Shown in pieces: positions 8,990-17,321 of a DNA stretch of 64,000 bases. The notes below the pieces were generated by a model. The model worked only from the letters and a program-made list of their open reading frames with translations. It did no database searches and was not told the origin of the DNA. The stretch comes from Salinicoccus kekensis (GTDB lineage Bacteria; Bacillota; Bacilli; Staphylococcales; Salinicoccaceae): positions 62,001-126,000 of the forward strand of contig NZ_OBQF01000001.1 of the NCBI RefSeq assembly GCF_900220995.1, written 5' to 3'. The position numbers and the translations under genes were made by a program. Position 1 is the first letter of the stretch. The number at the start of each line of letters is the position of its first letter.

Positions 8990-9514
8990 ATGATCTCCTA
9001 TCAGACAATGAATATTCATCTCAATAAGATCGTATTGCCGCAGACCGTTGCACACATTCTTGAGTCGAAATTTGATTTCACGGATGCGGAGCTGGAATTC
9101 ATCAATGGTGCCAATCAGTTTTTGAAGGCACATGCAGGTATTGAAAACTATAAAGTGAAGCAGGTATACTGCATCGGCACATGCCTCTTCAATTTTACGC
9201 GGATTGGGCTTTATTTCCTGCTGGAAGATGAAGTGTTGACCATCAGCACTTCGAACTTGAAGAAGATCAACGGCGAAGAACCTGACTGGCAGGTCAGACA
9301 CTTTCCATTCAAGACCATTGAGGCACTCGACCTCGAGATGGTTGAAAATCTCAATGATCATAAGTATGAAGCGGGGATATTATATGTGACGGTCATCAAT
9401 GACAAAGGCATCAGCCGCACCCATGTGCTCCATAATATCAATCCGGAACATATCCACTGCTTCAGGGATTTTTATACTAATATCATGGAAAATAAAAGGA
9501 TCAGGGGAGCTTGA
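8990..9514 (+). CDS. Uncharacterised protein with CxGTC motif, copy 1
   Basis: 174 residues, no signal peptide or membrane helix, acidic. I do not recognise the family. A paralogue at 15541-16056 aligns over the full length and shares the central block C-[IM]-G-T-C-L-x-x-F-T-R-[IV]-G-[IL]-Y-F-L-L-E-D-E, then a block around YEAGILY, and near the end [RS]RTHVL.N[IV]NP. Two cysteines three residues apart (CxGTC reads C-I-G-T-C) could bind a metal or form a disulfide. ATG 8990 is chosen because it gives the same MIxY start as the paralogue; GTG 8981 is in frame upstream. It follows the YdcF gene by 40 bases, probably on the same transcript. Confidence 0.75.
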   Translation: MISYQTMNIHLNKIVLPQTVAHILESKFDFTDAELEFINGANQFLKAHAGIENYKVKQVYCIGTCLFNFTRIGLYFLLEDEVLTISTSNLKKINGEEPDWQVRHFPFKTIEALDLEMVENLNDHKYEAGILYVTVINDKGISRTHVLHNINPEHIHCFRDFYTNIMENKRIRGA

Positions 9515-9579
9515 ATATAAATGGCTTTACATGTTTATCCACGGCGCTTCAAAGGAATTTGAATGGTGAGGTGATAGGC

Positions 9580-10011
9580 ATGGAAAAAGAGAAGGTCAGA
9601 AAAAAGGTTGAGAGGATTTTTGAGACGCCGAAGGTTGGCATCATGTCCACCGCCTACGGCAACAAACCCTATAGCCGTTATGTAACATTTTATAATGACG
9701 GTTGGAATCTTTATACTGAGGTCACAGCAGAATCCGTCGATTCGGATGAAATCAAGGACAATAACCTCAGCTACATCATCCTCGGTTATGATGAGGAGGC
9801 GGATTCGAGCTATGTGGAAATGCTCGCCAGGACGGAAGTGGTCATGGATCAGCCGACAGTGGACTGGCTGTGGGATCAGCAGGATGACCATGATATCGAG
9901 GCGCTCGAAAACCAGGTGATGGTGGTGCTGAAATTCATTCCGAAAGAGATCAAGCTGATGAACGCGAACGATGAAATTGATGTGCCGGAAGTGCTTGATT
10001 TTGCCGGCTGA
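9580..10011 (+). CDS. General stress protein 26-like split-barrel flavin-binding protein
   Basis: 143 residues with the pattern of the pyridoxamine 5'-phosphate oxidase-like FMN-binding split barrel in its short general-stress form (YdaG/GSP26 in Bacillus). Indicators are KVGIMSTAYGNKPYSRYVTFYNDGWNLYT at the N terminus, VEMLARTEVVMD in the middle and the WDQQDD segment near residue 107. The start at ATG 9580 is supported by GGTGAGGTGA a few bases upstream; an ATG-like start at 9511 in the same frame would overlap the preceding gene and has no good site. The enzyme reaction is unknown for this group; flavin or heme binding has been proposed. An intrinsic terminator follows directly. Confidence 0.78.
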   Translation: MEKEKVRKKVERIFETPKVGIMSTAYGNKPYSRYVTFYNDGWNLYTEVTAESVDSDEIKDNNLSYIILGYDEEADSSYVEMLARTEVVMDQPTVDWLWDQQDDHDIEALENQVMVVLKFIPKEIKLMNANDEIDVPEVLDFAG

Positions 10012-10014
10012 TTG

Positions 10015-10055
10015 AAGAGATGATTCTTCTTGATGAAGAGGCATCTCTTTTTTTA
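10015..10055 (+). terminator. Intrinsic terminator after the split-barrel gene
   Basis: An eight-base stem AAGAGATG / CATCTCTT with a 19-base loop is followed by a run of Ts. It ends the 8990-10011 transcript. Confidence 0.8.
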
Positions 10056-10129
10056 TTCCGGAAAGAATTGCAAACGGCCGGGAAAAGATATAGTTTTAAA
10101 GTAATACATAAAGTGAAAGTGGTGTGCAT

Positions 10130-11344
10130 ATGCAGGCTGTCAAACAACCTCAGAAACTCCGGGACAATATCCCCCTCGTCATCGGCATCATAGCGGTGGC
10201 TGCAATGCTCCGTGCACCGCTCACCGCGGTCGGGCCGGTGATCGGCGACATCCGGGAGGATCTCCTGATTTCGAATACGGTGGCGGGTCTGCTCACCACG
10301 ATTCCGCTGCTCACTTTTGCGGCGGTGTCCCCGTTTGTCTCGAAGGCCGTCGATAAGTTCACGATGCCGGTCACGATATTCTATGCGATCATTTTGCTGA
10401 TTGCTTCATTATATATAAGGACACTTGGGACACTTGAATGGTTCTTGATCGGGACTGTCCTGCTTGGGGTTGCCATCAGTGTCGGCAATGTGACGCTGCC
10501 GAGCTATGCCAAATGGAAGTTCCCGCTTCAGATGGGATTCATCACCGCAATCTACAGTTCGACGATGAACCTCACTGCTGGACTCGGCAGCGGATTCAGT
10601 GTGCCGCTTGCGGAGATCGGCGGAGGTTACGGTCTGTCGCTCACGATATGGATCGCGTTCGGTGTTGTGGCGCTCATCGTCTGGATCCCACAGCTGCGAG
10701 GTGCAGGAGAGATGCGTTCGGCGGTACGGAAGGTGGAGCGTGCGCCGGGACGGAAGATTCATCAGTCGAAGATGGCCTGGGCGATTGCGATCATGTTCGC
10801 ACTCCAGTCGACGACGTTCTACACGAATGCTGCATGGCTGCCGTCCATTTTGATGGAGAAGGGGATGTCGGCTGAAACTGCCGGATACCTCTTCATGTTC
10901 TGTCAGTTCGCCCAGCTGCCGATGACGTTTTTATTCCCTATACTCGCAAGCCGGGTGGACAACCAGCGAACGATTGTTTTTGCCATCACCGGACTGCTGC
11001 TGACCGGATATCTGCTGTTGTTTGCACAGTCATTTGCATTCCTCGTCATCAGTATGATTTTCATCGGCTTCGGTACGGGCGCTGCCTTCAGCACATGCAT
11101 GCTGCTGTTCTCATTGAAGGCACGGACAGATTCCGGAAGCATCTCACTTTCCGGATTCGGCCAGTCGATCGGCTACCTGCTTGCAGCCATCGGACCATTC
11201 CTGATGGGTTATCTGTATGATGCGACCGGCACATGGACCCCCGCGCTGTTCTCTTATCTCATCATCGTTGCGTTGTTCTGTGCGGCGGGTGTGATTGCGA
11301 CCAGGGAATTTTATATAGAGGATGAGCTGGAGGATAAGGTGTAG
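10130..11344 (+). CDS. MFS transporter of the CynX/NimT family
   Basis: 404 residues with about twelve membrane segments. The N-terminal AAMLRAPLTAVGPVIGDI, with the conserved R-x-P in helix 1, is characteristic of the CynX/NimT branch of the major facilitator superfamily (cyanate and 2-nitroimidazole transporters and relatives). The second half repeats the pattern (QSTTFYTNAAWLPSILMEKG, SGFGQSIGYLLAAIGPF). ATG 10130 is preferred over GTG 10124 because AAAGTGGTG stands six bases upstream. Substrate cannot be told from sequence. No neighbour encodes cyanase or another obvious partner. It is followed by a 41-bp tandem repeat array rather than a clear terminator. Confidence 0.85.
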   Translation: MQAVKQPQKLRDNIPLVIGIIAVAAMLRAPLTAVGPVIGDIREDLLISNTVAGLLTTIPLLTFAAVSPFVSKAVDKFTMPVTIFYAIILLIASLYIRTLGTLEWFLIGTVLLGVAISVGNVTLPSYAKWKFPLQMGFITAIYSSTMNLTAGLGSGFSVPLAEIGGGYGLSLTIWIAFGVVALIVWIPQLRGAGEMRSAVRKVERAPGRKIHQSKMAWAIAIMFALQSTTFYTNAAWLPSILMEKGMSAETAGYLFMFCQFAQLPMTFLFPILASRVDNQRTIVFAITGLLLTGYLLLFAQSFAFLVISMIFIGFGTGAAFSTCMLLFSLKARTDSGSISLSGFGQSIGYLLAAIGPFLMGYLYDATGTWTPALFSYLIIVALFCAAGVIATREFYIEDELEDKV

Positions 11345-11363
11345 GCTTGATGCTTGCTCTATC

Positions 11364-11473
11364 GGAGTCTCGTTTGCATAACGAGGTGGTACTAGCCGTT
11401 TAATGGAGTCTCGATCGCGAAACGAGGTGGTACTAGCCGTTTAATGGAGTCTCGATTACGGGACAAGGTGTGG
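11364..11473 (+). repeat. 41-bp tandem repeat array, 2.7 units
   Basis: Units begin at 11364, 11405 and 11446, exactly 41 bases apart. Each has CTCG[TA]-N7-AC[GA]AG (cores at 11369, 11410, 11451), then N12, GTTTAA, N6. The last unit is cut short after the core. This is the same layout, in opposite orientation, as the array at 13755-13903. No coding potential was seen in the 11345-11563 gap. Confidence 0.9.
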
Positions 11474-11563
11474 GGTTTATTTTATTAGTTAATATACTTA
11501 ATATTCTGTAAATTAAATCATCCCGCACAGGGTATATGAATATTAACAGTCGGGGAAAATTGT

Positions 11564-13015
11564 GTGTATTCGAATACCTTCAAGGGGATGATGGATTTGA
11601 AGAAAGAGAGAAAGACGCCATCAATCTGGTACTCTGTGTTTGTGATGATTATGGTTATCGTTCTGATCATGGGCGGTGTAATTGTGTTCGATGCGTCCAT
11701 CGAACTGATGCTGCTGATTACATTAATGGCGACAATACCGTTCGTATTATATTTGGGCTTTACTTTTAAGGAACTGGAGTCCGCGATGCTGTCGATGATG
11801 GCAAAAGCACTGCTGCCTTCCATGATCATTCTTGTCGTCGGGGCCATGATTGGGGCATGGCTGATATCAGGCACTGTGCCGACATTGATCTATTACGGCA
11901 TCCAGTCGATTTCACCGGGGTACTTTTTTGCCACTGCTTTGATTTTCTGTACGATCGTCTCAGTTTCTACGGGAACTTCCTGGGGGACGATGGGGACGGC
12001 AGGTGTGGCTTTGATGGGCATCAGCCATGGTCTCGGTCTGCCTCCCGGCATGTCTGCAGGTGCAATCATCAGCGGTGCATATTTTGGTGATAAGATATCT
12101 CCGTTATCAGACAGTACGAACCTGGCTGCGGCAATAATGGAAGCGGACTTGATGGACCACGTAAAACATATGCTGTGGACGACGATGCCCGCCTATATAC
12201 TGACGCTCATCGTCTTCATCGTGCTCGGCCTGAATTACGGGGGACAGGAGGGCGGGAGCCTTTCGAATATAGAAGTGATGACCGAATTCCTCGCATCGCA
12301 CTATGATCTTGGGCTGGTGACCTTGATTCCTTTGGCTGTGGTCCTGCTGCTGCTCGTTTTGAAGAAGCCGCCGGTCACTTCCATCTTCATCGGTGCGGCG
12401 CTCGGCGGACTGGTCGCGATTTTTTACCAGGGTGCCGGCATTACAGAAACGCTGGGCACGATGTATGACGGCTATGCAGTGGACTCCGGTATTGAAGCGG
12501 TCGATTCACTGCTGACGCAGGGCGGCATCACCAGCATGTTCAATCTTCTGGCATTGTTCCTGTTCGCTTTGGGGCTCGGCGGATTGCTGCAGGAATCCGG
12601 CATACTCCAGAAATTCCTGGATACGTTCTTCAGCCGCGTCAATTCCGTGAAGACTCTGGTGCCGACTTCCATGGTGGCGAGCTACATCGGCACGGCGATT
12701 TTGGGCACAGCGAGTGCATCGATCGCACTCGTCGGGACGATGCTGAAGCCGTTATACAGAGAACAACGGCTGAAACCCCAGAACTTATCGAGGCTGATGG
12801 AGGATACCTCCACCCAGGGCGCGGTCGCAATCCCCTGGAACGGTAATGCGATATTCGCAGCGGCAGCACTCGGGGTGGCACCGCTGACTTTCCTGCCATT
12901 CCTGTTCCTCGCATTCTTCACGCCAATCTTCACTCTGTTGTACGGGCTGACCGGATTCACGATGATTAAGATGGATAAGGAAGATGAGGATATTGAAGAA
13001 GATTTTCAGATTTAA
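11564..13015 (+). CDS. nhaC: Na+/H+ antiporter, NhaC family
   Basis: About 475-483 residues with eleven or twelve hydrophobic segments. NhaC family blocks are clear: STGTSWGTMGTAGVALMGI, GAIISGAYFGDKISPLSDSTNLAA with the conserved D-K-x-S-P-L-S-D motif, and near the end DTSTQGAVAIPWNGNAIF. It exchanges cytoplasmic Na+ for external protons, which suits a halotolerant host. The start is uncertain: GTG 11564 has GGGGAAAA eight bases upstream, while ATG 11591 follows AAGGGG closely and gives the more usual short N terminus. A short GC stem with a T run follows the stop. Confidence 0.92.
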   Translation: MYSNTFKGMMDLKKERKTPSIWYSVFVMIMVIVLIMGGVIVFDASIELMLLITLMATIPFVLYLGFTFKELESAMLSMMAKALLPSMIILVVGAMIGAWLISGTVPTLIYYGIQSISPGYFFATALIFCTIVSVSTGTSWGTMGTAGVALMGISHGLGLPPGMSAGAIISGAYFGDKISPLSDSTNLAAAIMEADLMDHVKHMLWTTMPAYILTLIVFIVLGLNYGGQEGGSLSNIEVMTEFLASHYDLGLVTLIPLAVVLLLLVLKKPPVTSIFIGAALGGLVAIFYQGAGITETLGTMYDGYAVDSGIEAVDSLLTQGGITSMFNLLALFLFALGLGGLLQESGILQKFLDTFFSRVNSVKTLVPTSMVASYIGTAILGTASASIALVGTMLKPLYREQRLKPQNLSRLMEDTSTQGAVAIPWNGNAIFAAAALGVAPLTFLPFLFLAFFTPIFTLLYGLTGFTMIKMDKEDEDIEEDFQI

Positions 13016-13023
13016 GGCAGGGG

Positions 13024-13053
13024 ACGCCTTTCCGGTGAGGGAGGGCGTTTTTT
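13024..13053 (+). terminator. Probable terminator after nhaC
   Basis: Imperfect stem ACGCC...GGGCGT followed by six Ts, starting eight bases after the stop codon. Confidence 0.65.
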
Positions 13054-13133
13054 ATTGGAACTGGAAGTTTTTAATATATTTGATTCTTGACGTGCTATGA
13101 TGAATCTGAGAAAACTAGTTGAAAGATCGGTGT

Positions 13134-13745
13134 ATGAAGATGAAGAAAAGAATCATCATTGTTATAGTAGGAATTATCCTGGTGATTGCGGCGGTATCCA
13201 TTGCCGAGAGTTTCAACCACGGGCGGAGTGATGCACCGGAAAAGGCGGATGTGATCCTGATGCTCGGCGGCGGTGACGGGGGCAGGATGGTGAAGGCGGC
13301 GGAACTGTATCATGAAGGGTATTCCGAGTATGTCGTCATTTCACCTGCACTGGATGAATATTATACGCAGTCCGTGCAGTTTGCACTGGACCTCGGCATA
13401 CCTGAGGGTGCAATTATTGAGGAATTGGTTGCAACGAGTACTTACACCAATGCGACAGAGACGATGGACATTATGGAGGCACATGATTTCCAGAGTGCGC
13501 TTGTGGTGACGAGCGATTACCATTTGAAGCGGTCGAAATTGATTTATGACCGTGTGAACAGCAATCATTATGACGATGTATTTGATTTTACATATGTCGC
13601 TGCACTCAGTGCGGACGGGGATCCGTGGTATGAACTGAGCTATGCGACTAATATCTGGTTCAGGGAGTATGTGAAAATGTGGGGATACCGGCTGGGGCTG
13701 TATCATTTCATAGATATTCCGGATGATGGGGATGCTCAAGTTTAG
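13134..13745 (+). CDS. YdcF/SanA/ElyC-family (DUF218) membrane-anchored protein, copy 2
   Basis: 203 residues: an N-terminal membrane helix (about residues 5-22) and an outside DUF218 domain. It matches copy 1 at 8353-8949 along its length, sharing ADVI[IL]MLGG, KAAELYHEGY, ATSTYTNA, ALVVTSD[FY]H[ML]KRS and WGYRLGLY. ATG 13134 gives MKMKKRIII; TTG 13119 in frame is less likely and no start has a strong ribosome site. Unlike copy 1 it is alone, with its own intergenic region upstream and a convergent aldehyde dehydrogenase downstream. The gene paralogous to copy 1's neighbour lies beyond that dehydrogenase, so the duplicated pair has been split. Function is probably envelope related, by family only. 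Confidence 0.82.
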   Translation: MKMKKRIIIVIVGIILVIAAVSIAESFNHGRSDAPEKADVILMLGGGDGGRMVKAAELYHEGYSEYVVISPALDEYYTQSVQFALDLGIPEGAIIEELVATSTYTNATETMDIMEAHDFQSALVVTSDYHLKRSKLIYDRVNSNHYDDVFDFTYVAALSADGDPWYELSYATNIWFREYVKMWGYRLGLYHFIDIPDDGDAQV

Positions 13746-13754
13746 CCTGCAAGC

Positions 13755-13903
13755 ACTCGTGGAGCGGACGAGTGCCTGTTAAACTTCCTGCAGGAACTCG
13801 TGGAGTGGACGAGTGCCTGTTAAACTTCTTGCAGGAACTCGTGAGCCGGACGAATACCTGTTAAACTTCCTGTAGGAACTCGTGAGCCGGACGAATACCT
13901 GTT
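13755..13903 (+). repeat. 41-bp tandem repeat array, four units
   Basis: ACTCGT cores start at 13755, 13796, 13837 and 13878, exactly 41 bases apart. Layout is CTCGT-N7-ACGA[GA]-N6-TTAAAC-N12; the 17-bp core is an inverted repeat. The array fills the convergent gap between ydcF copy 2 and the aldehyde dehydrogenase. Confidence 0.92.
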
Positions 13904-13910
13904 ACCCATA

Positions 13911-13946
13911 AAAAAGACCCTGAAATGGCCATGCCATCCCAGGGTC
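13911..13946 (-). terminator. Terminator of the aldehyde dehydrogenase gene
   Basis: Seven-base stem GACCCTG / CAGGGTC with a T run on the minus strand, about 20 bases past the stop. Confidence 0.8.
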
Positions 13947-13964
13947 GATCTATTTCATCCAGTT

Positions 13965-15374
13965 TTAAGTGAATAGTGCCTTGACTTCAAGGTAGTCTTC
14001 AACACCGTACAGGCCGTTTTCGCGTCCGAGGCCGGATTGCTTGTAGCCGCCGAACGGGGCTTTCGGTGAGCGGTCACCACCGTTGACGAAGACGTTGCCG
14101 GTGCGGAGTTGTTTCGCAACTTTGAGTGCCGTATCGAAGTCTGGTCCGGTGACTGCACCGGAGAGGCCGTATACGGTATCGTTCGCAATTTCAATCGCAT
14201 CGTCCTCATCTTCATATGGGATGACGGTGAGGACAGGTCCGAAGATTTCTTCCTGTGCGATGGTCATATCGTTCTTCGCATTCGTGAAGACGGTCGGTTC
14301 GACATAGTAGCCTTTCCTGTCGACTTTGCCGCCGCCGACGAGGACTTCCGCGCCTTCTTCCTTGCCTTTTTCGATATAATCGAGCACTGTTTCCATCTGG
14401 TTCTTGTCGACGAGCGGGCCGATATCGGTATCATAATCGGTCGGGTCGCCGATTTTCACGTCTTTGTAGTATTCCTTAATTCTTTCATTCACTTCATCGA
14501 GCTGGTCTTTCGGCACGAGCAGGCGGGTGAGGGCTGAACAGCTCTGGCCCTGGTTGTTGATGACGGTCTTCGCCGCTTGGTCGATCGCCTGGTCCAGGTC
14601 GCCGCCTTTCAGATAGACGAGCGGTGATTTTCCACCGAGTTCAAGTACGAGTTTCTTGATGTTCGAACCTGCGTTTTCATACATTTTCTGACCAACCGGA
14701 GTGGATCCTGTGAATGAAACGACGGATACATCTTCGTGTTTCGTCAAATAGTCGCCGAGGTCGCCGCCGCTTCCGGTCACCATATTGAACACACCGTCCG
14801 GCAGTCCGATTTCATCTATGATTTCAGTGAGGATCATGGCGGTGAGCGGTGTCAGGCTCGCCGGTTTCACGACGACGGTGTTGCCTGCAAGGAGTGCCGG
14901 GGTGATCTTCCTCTGAATCTGGTTCAGCGGGTAGTTCCACGGCGTGATGCACGCAACGACGCCGAAACCTTCCTTCTGGAGGATCGTGCCGTCGTCCATT
15001 TCCTCTTCGAACTTCAGCTTATCGAAATCATCCAGAGTCGCTTCCATCTCTTTCAGCGACAGCGGCACCTGGCCTTCTTCCGAGAACGTCTGCGAGTTGC
15101 CGAGTTCTGCGACCATCGTGTCAGCGAGTTCCTGTTTCTTCGCTTCGATGCCGTCCTTTATCTTTCTGACGTACTCTGCACGTTCTTTTGGAGATGTTTT
15201 ATTCCATGCAGGGAATGCCTTTTTGGCTGCGGCCACCGCTTTATCAACGTCTTCGTGGCTGCCTTTCGGAACTTTTGCGATGATTTCCTCCGTCGCGGGA
15301 TTCTCCACTTCGCTGTATTCGCCTGAGTCGGAATCCTGCCACTTGCCGTCGTAGTAAATTTGATACTCTTTCAC
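13965..15374 (-). CDS. NAD(P)-dependent aldehyde dehydrogenase
   Basis: 469 residues, a complete ALDH-superfamily enzyme oxidising an aldehyde to the acid. Motifs in order: CITPWNYPLNQI, VVKPASLTPL, FTGSTPVGQKM, ELGGKSPL with the general-base Glu, NNQGQSCSALTR with the catalytic Cys, EEIFGPVLTVIPY and the C-terminal PFGGYKQSGLGRENG. GTG 15374 is the start: AGGAGGAG lies six bases upstream, whereas an upstream in-frame ATG has no site. The promoter region carries a SigmaB-like sequence, in line with stress-induced aldehyde dehydrogenases of staphylococci. The substrate is unknown. A role in detoxifying fatty or osmolyte-derived aldehydes is possible. Large open frames on the opposite strand are coding shadows. 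Confidence 0.93.
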   Translation of the reverse strand: MKEYQIYYDGKWQDSDSGEYSEVENPATEEIIAKVPKGSHEDVDKAVAAAKKAFPAWNKTSPKERAEYVRKIKDGIEAKKQELADTMVAELGNSQTFSEEGQVPLSLKEMEATLDDFDKLKFEEEMDDGTILQKEGFGVVACITPWNYPLNQIQRKITPALLAGNTVVVKPASLTPLTAMILTEIIDEIGLPDGVFNMVTGSGGDLGDYLTKHEDVSVVSFTGSTPVGQKMYENAGSNIKKLVLELGGKSPLVYLKGGDLDQAIDQAAKTVINNQGQSCSALTRLLVPKDQLDEVNERIKEYYKDVKIGDPTDYDTDIGPLVDKNQMETVLDYIEKGKEEGAEVLVGGGKVDRKGYYVEPTVFTNAKNDMTIAQEEIFGPVLTVIPYEDEDDAIEIANDTVYGLSGAVTGPDFDTALKVAKQLRTGNVFVNGGDRSPKAPFGGYKQSGLGRENGLYGVEDYLEVKALFT

Positions 15375-15426
15375 AAAAATCTCCTCCTGAATATATGTTG
15401 AGTCGTAAATTCCGCTTGTTCTTAAT

Positions 15427-15452
15427 CTACCCTTCACGCAGATTTAAAAAAC
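15427..15452 (-). promoter_or_regulatory. SigmaB-type promoter of the aldehyde dehydrogenase gene
   Basis: Read on the minus strand: GTTTTT (15452-15447), 14-base spacer, GGGTAG (15432-15427), close to the GTTTAA / GGGTAT consensus of general-stress sigma factors. It stands about 55 bases before the GTG start. Confidence 0.65.
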
Positions 15453-15540
15453 ATGACAGGATGCATATTCCATTTCTTTACAGGGTACAGTATAGAAAGT
15501 TTCCAGTTACATAATAAAGGTCACGAAAGAAGGGGTTGCC

Positions 15541-16056
15541 ATGATCCAGTATAAAGTGTTGAACGAGTATCTCGACAACATCAATCTGCCGAAGACGATC
15601 GAAGAGGTGCTGTCACATAAGTATGAGCTGGAGGGGAAGGAATATGACTTCATGAATAGTGCGAACCAGTACCTTAAAGTTCATGAGAACTATGAGACAT
15701 ACAGAGGGAAGGATGCCCACTGCATGGGCACATGCCTCACCGACTTCACACGCGTCGGCATCTATTTCCTTCTGGAGGATGAGATCGTGACGGTCAATAC
15801 CTCGACGCTGAACAAGTCCGACTTCAAATGGGAAGTCTTCCATTTTCCGTTCTCCGAAGTGGATGACCTTGAACTCCTCGTGATCGAGGGGATGACGGAT
15901 CAGGACTATGAAGCGGGCATACTGTATTTCAAAGTCCAAAACGACAAAGGGGCACGTCGCACGCATGTGCTCCGTAACGTCAATCCGAGGCATTTCTACT
16001 GCTTTGAAAAATTTTACGACAATATAAAGAACAGCAGGAAAATTTCCGGTTCCTAA
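15541..16056 (+). CDS. Uncharacterised protein with CxGTC motif, copy 2
   Basis: 171 residues, soluble, acidic, and paralogous to the product of 8990-9514 from end to end. The central block reads HCMGTCLTDFTRVGIYFLLE and the C-terminal part has RRTHVLRNVNP. Two cysteines flank M-G-T. GAAGGGG stands before ATG 15541. I do not recognise the family and cannot give a function; strong conservation of the Cys block and the YEAGILY stretch between the copies suggests a folded domain with a shared ligand. It stands alone between a divergent aldehyde dehydrogenase and a terminator about 80 bases after its stop. Confidence 0.75.
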   Translation: MIQYKVLNEYLDNINLPKTIEEVLSHKYELEGKEYDFMNSANQYLKVHENYETYRGKDAHCMGTCLTDFTRVGIYFLLEDEIVTVNTSTLNKSDFKWEVFHFPFSEVDDLELLVIEGMTDQDYEAGILYFKVQNDKGARRTHVLRNVNPRHFYCFEKFYDNIKNSRKISGS

Positions 16057-16135
16057 TGATTTCATGCATATTATCTGTAAATTCGGGTAGAGTGGAAGAC
16101 CAAGCGAATAGTAAAAGCCTAATATATAAATGAGA

Positions 16136-16165
16136 AAGCACAGCCTCCGCCGGCTGTGCTTTTTT
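16136..16165 (+). terminator. Intrinsic terminator
   Basis: Perfect ten-base stem AAGCACAGCC / GGCTGTGCTT, six-base loop, then Ts. It separates the CxGTC gene from the beta-propeller gene. Confidence 0.88.
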
Positions 16166-16218
16166 GCATTCAGACGGGGTATAGGGGTAGTACATCAACT
16201 TTCAAAGGGGCGGTTCAA

Positions 16219-17229
16219 ATGGTTTCAATATATTTTGCAGCGAAGAACACGATTTACAAGGCGGTTGAAGATGATGGATGGACGCTTCAGGAGATCGAGG
16301 GGCCGGAGGACATCCGGAGCGTCGCTTATGATGAAGTCTCCGGACGGCTGTATGCCGGCACTTTCAATAAAGGACTCCACGCAAGTGACGACGGCGGTAA
16401 TTCGTGGCAGCAGTGTGGTGCAGACGTGCTGCATCCAAGGGTGATGAGCCTTGCCGTGAGCAGGACCGAACAGCTCGGTGAATTCAGTGTGATATGGGCG
16501 GGGACGGAGCCGAGCATGCTGTACCGTTCGGAGGACGGCGGCATGACGTGGACCGATTCGCCGGCACTGCTGGAACTCCCTTCCGAGCCGGAATGGAGTT
16601 TCCCGCCAAGGCCTGAAACGCATCATGTGCGGACAATCCAGCTGGACCTCCATGAAGCGGGACGGATTTTCGTCGGCATAGAACTCGGCGGCGTGATGAG
16701 GAGTAATGACAATGGCAAGTCCTGGGAGGACCGGAAGCCCGGGTCGCACCATGACAGCCACTCCCTCGAGGCGCACCCGTATGTGGCAGGCCGGATTTAC
16801 GAAGCGGCGGGCGAAGGGTTCGCGGAAAGCAAAGACGGCGGTGATACTTGGGAGAAGTTCAATGAAGGGCTTGGCGGATACACTTACATGGTGGATGTTG
16901 CGGCAGACCCGGGGAATCCGGATACATTGCTCGCCTCGGTCGCCAATGGGCCTTACCAGGCATATCTGCCGGAACGGGCGCATACCCGTATAGCGCGCAG
17001 GACGGGTGAAGGCGGATGGACATTCATCGATGACGGCCTGCCGGAGCCGGACGGTTCATCAGTTTTTGCACTTTTGACGGATGATACGCAGAAGGGTGTA
17101 TTCTACGCGTTGAACAACACTGGACTCTATATTTCAAAAGATGCCGGGATGTCGTTCAAAAAGGCTGAAATGGATTGGCCGAAGGCCCTTGAAAACTTGC
17201 GAATCATCGATGCGGTCCTTGTGAATTGA
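16219..17229 (+). CDS. BNR/sialidase-like beta-propeller protein
   Basis: 336 residues without signal peptide. Asp-box (BNR) motifs recur: SDDGGNSWQQ, SEDGGMTWTD, SNDNGKSWED, SKDGGDTWEK, and a degenerate SKDAGMSFKK at the end, so the chain forms a propeller of the WD40/YVTN/BNR glycosidase-like type (often annotated as glycosyl hydrolase). Such proteins are usually cytoplasmic and of unknown activity; catalytic residues of true sialidases (the Arg triad and Tyr/Glu pair) are not evident, so enzyme activity is doubtful. ATG 16219 follows AAAGGGGCGG. An upstream in-frame ATG at 16156 falls inside the preceding terminator and is rejected. It appears monocistronic. Confidence 0.85.
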   Translation: MVSIYFAAKNTIYKAVEDDGWTLQEIEGPEDIRSVAYDEVSGRLYAGTFNKGLHASDDGGNSWQQCGADVLHPRVMSLAVSRTEQLGEFSVIWAGTEPSMLYRSEDGGMTWTDSPALLELPSEPEWSFPPRPETHHVRTIQLDLHEAGRIFVGIELGGVMRSNDNGKSWEDRKPGSHHDSHSLEAHPYVAGRIYEAAGEGFAESKDGGDTWEKFNEGLGGYTYMVDVAADPGNPDTLLASVANGPYQAYLPERAHTRIARRTGEGGWTFIDDGLPEPDGSSVFALLTDDTQKGVFYALNNTGLYISKDAGMSFKKAEMDWPKALENLRIIDAVLVN

Positions 17230-17239
17230 CGGCTTTATA

Positions 17240-17264
17240 GTTTATATGGTTTCCGCATGGGTAA
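17240..17264 (+). promoter_or_regulatory. SigmaB-type promoter of the P450 gene
   Basis: GTTTAT (17240-17245), 13-base spacer, GGGTAA (17259-17264), about 58 bases before the GTG start. It fits the general-stress consensus GTTTAA / GGGTAT in four and five positions. Confidence 0.65.
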
Positions 17265-17321
17265 AAGTGTAGAAATGGACTGTTTAAATGTTCAGTAAAT
17301 TTCAATATGGAGCTGATATTT

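Noticed and set aside
9515-9579. SigmaB-type promoter before the split-barrel gene
   Set aside because: GTTTAT is present but the -10 at the right distance (AGGAAT/GGAATT) is too far from GGGTAT to report.
16156-16218. Upstream ATG for the beta-propeller gene
   Set aside because: It lies within the terminator stem of the previous gene, while ATG 16219 has its own AAAGGGGCGG site.
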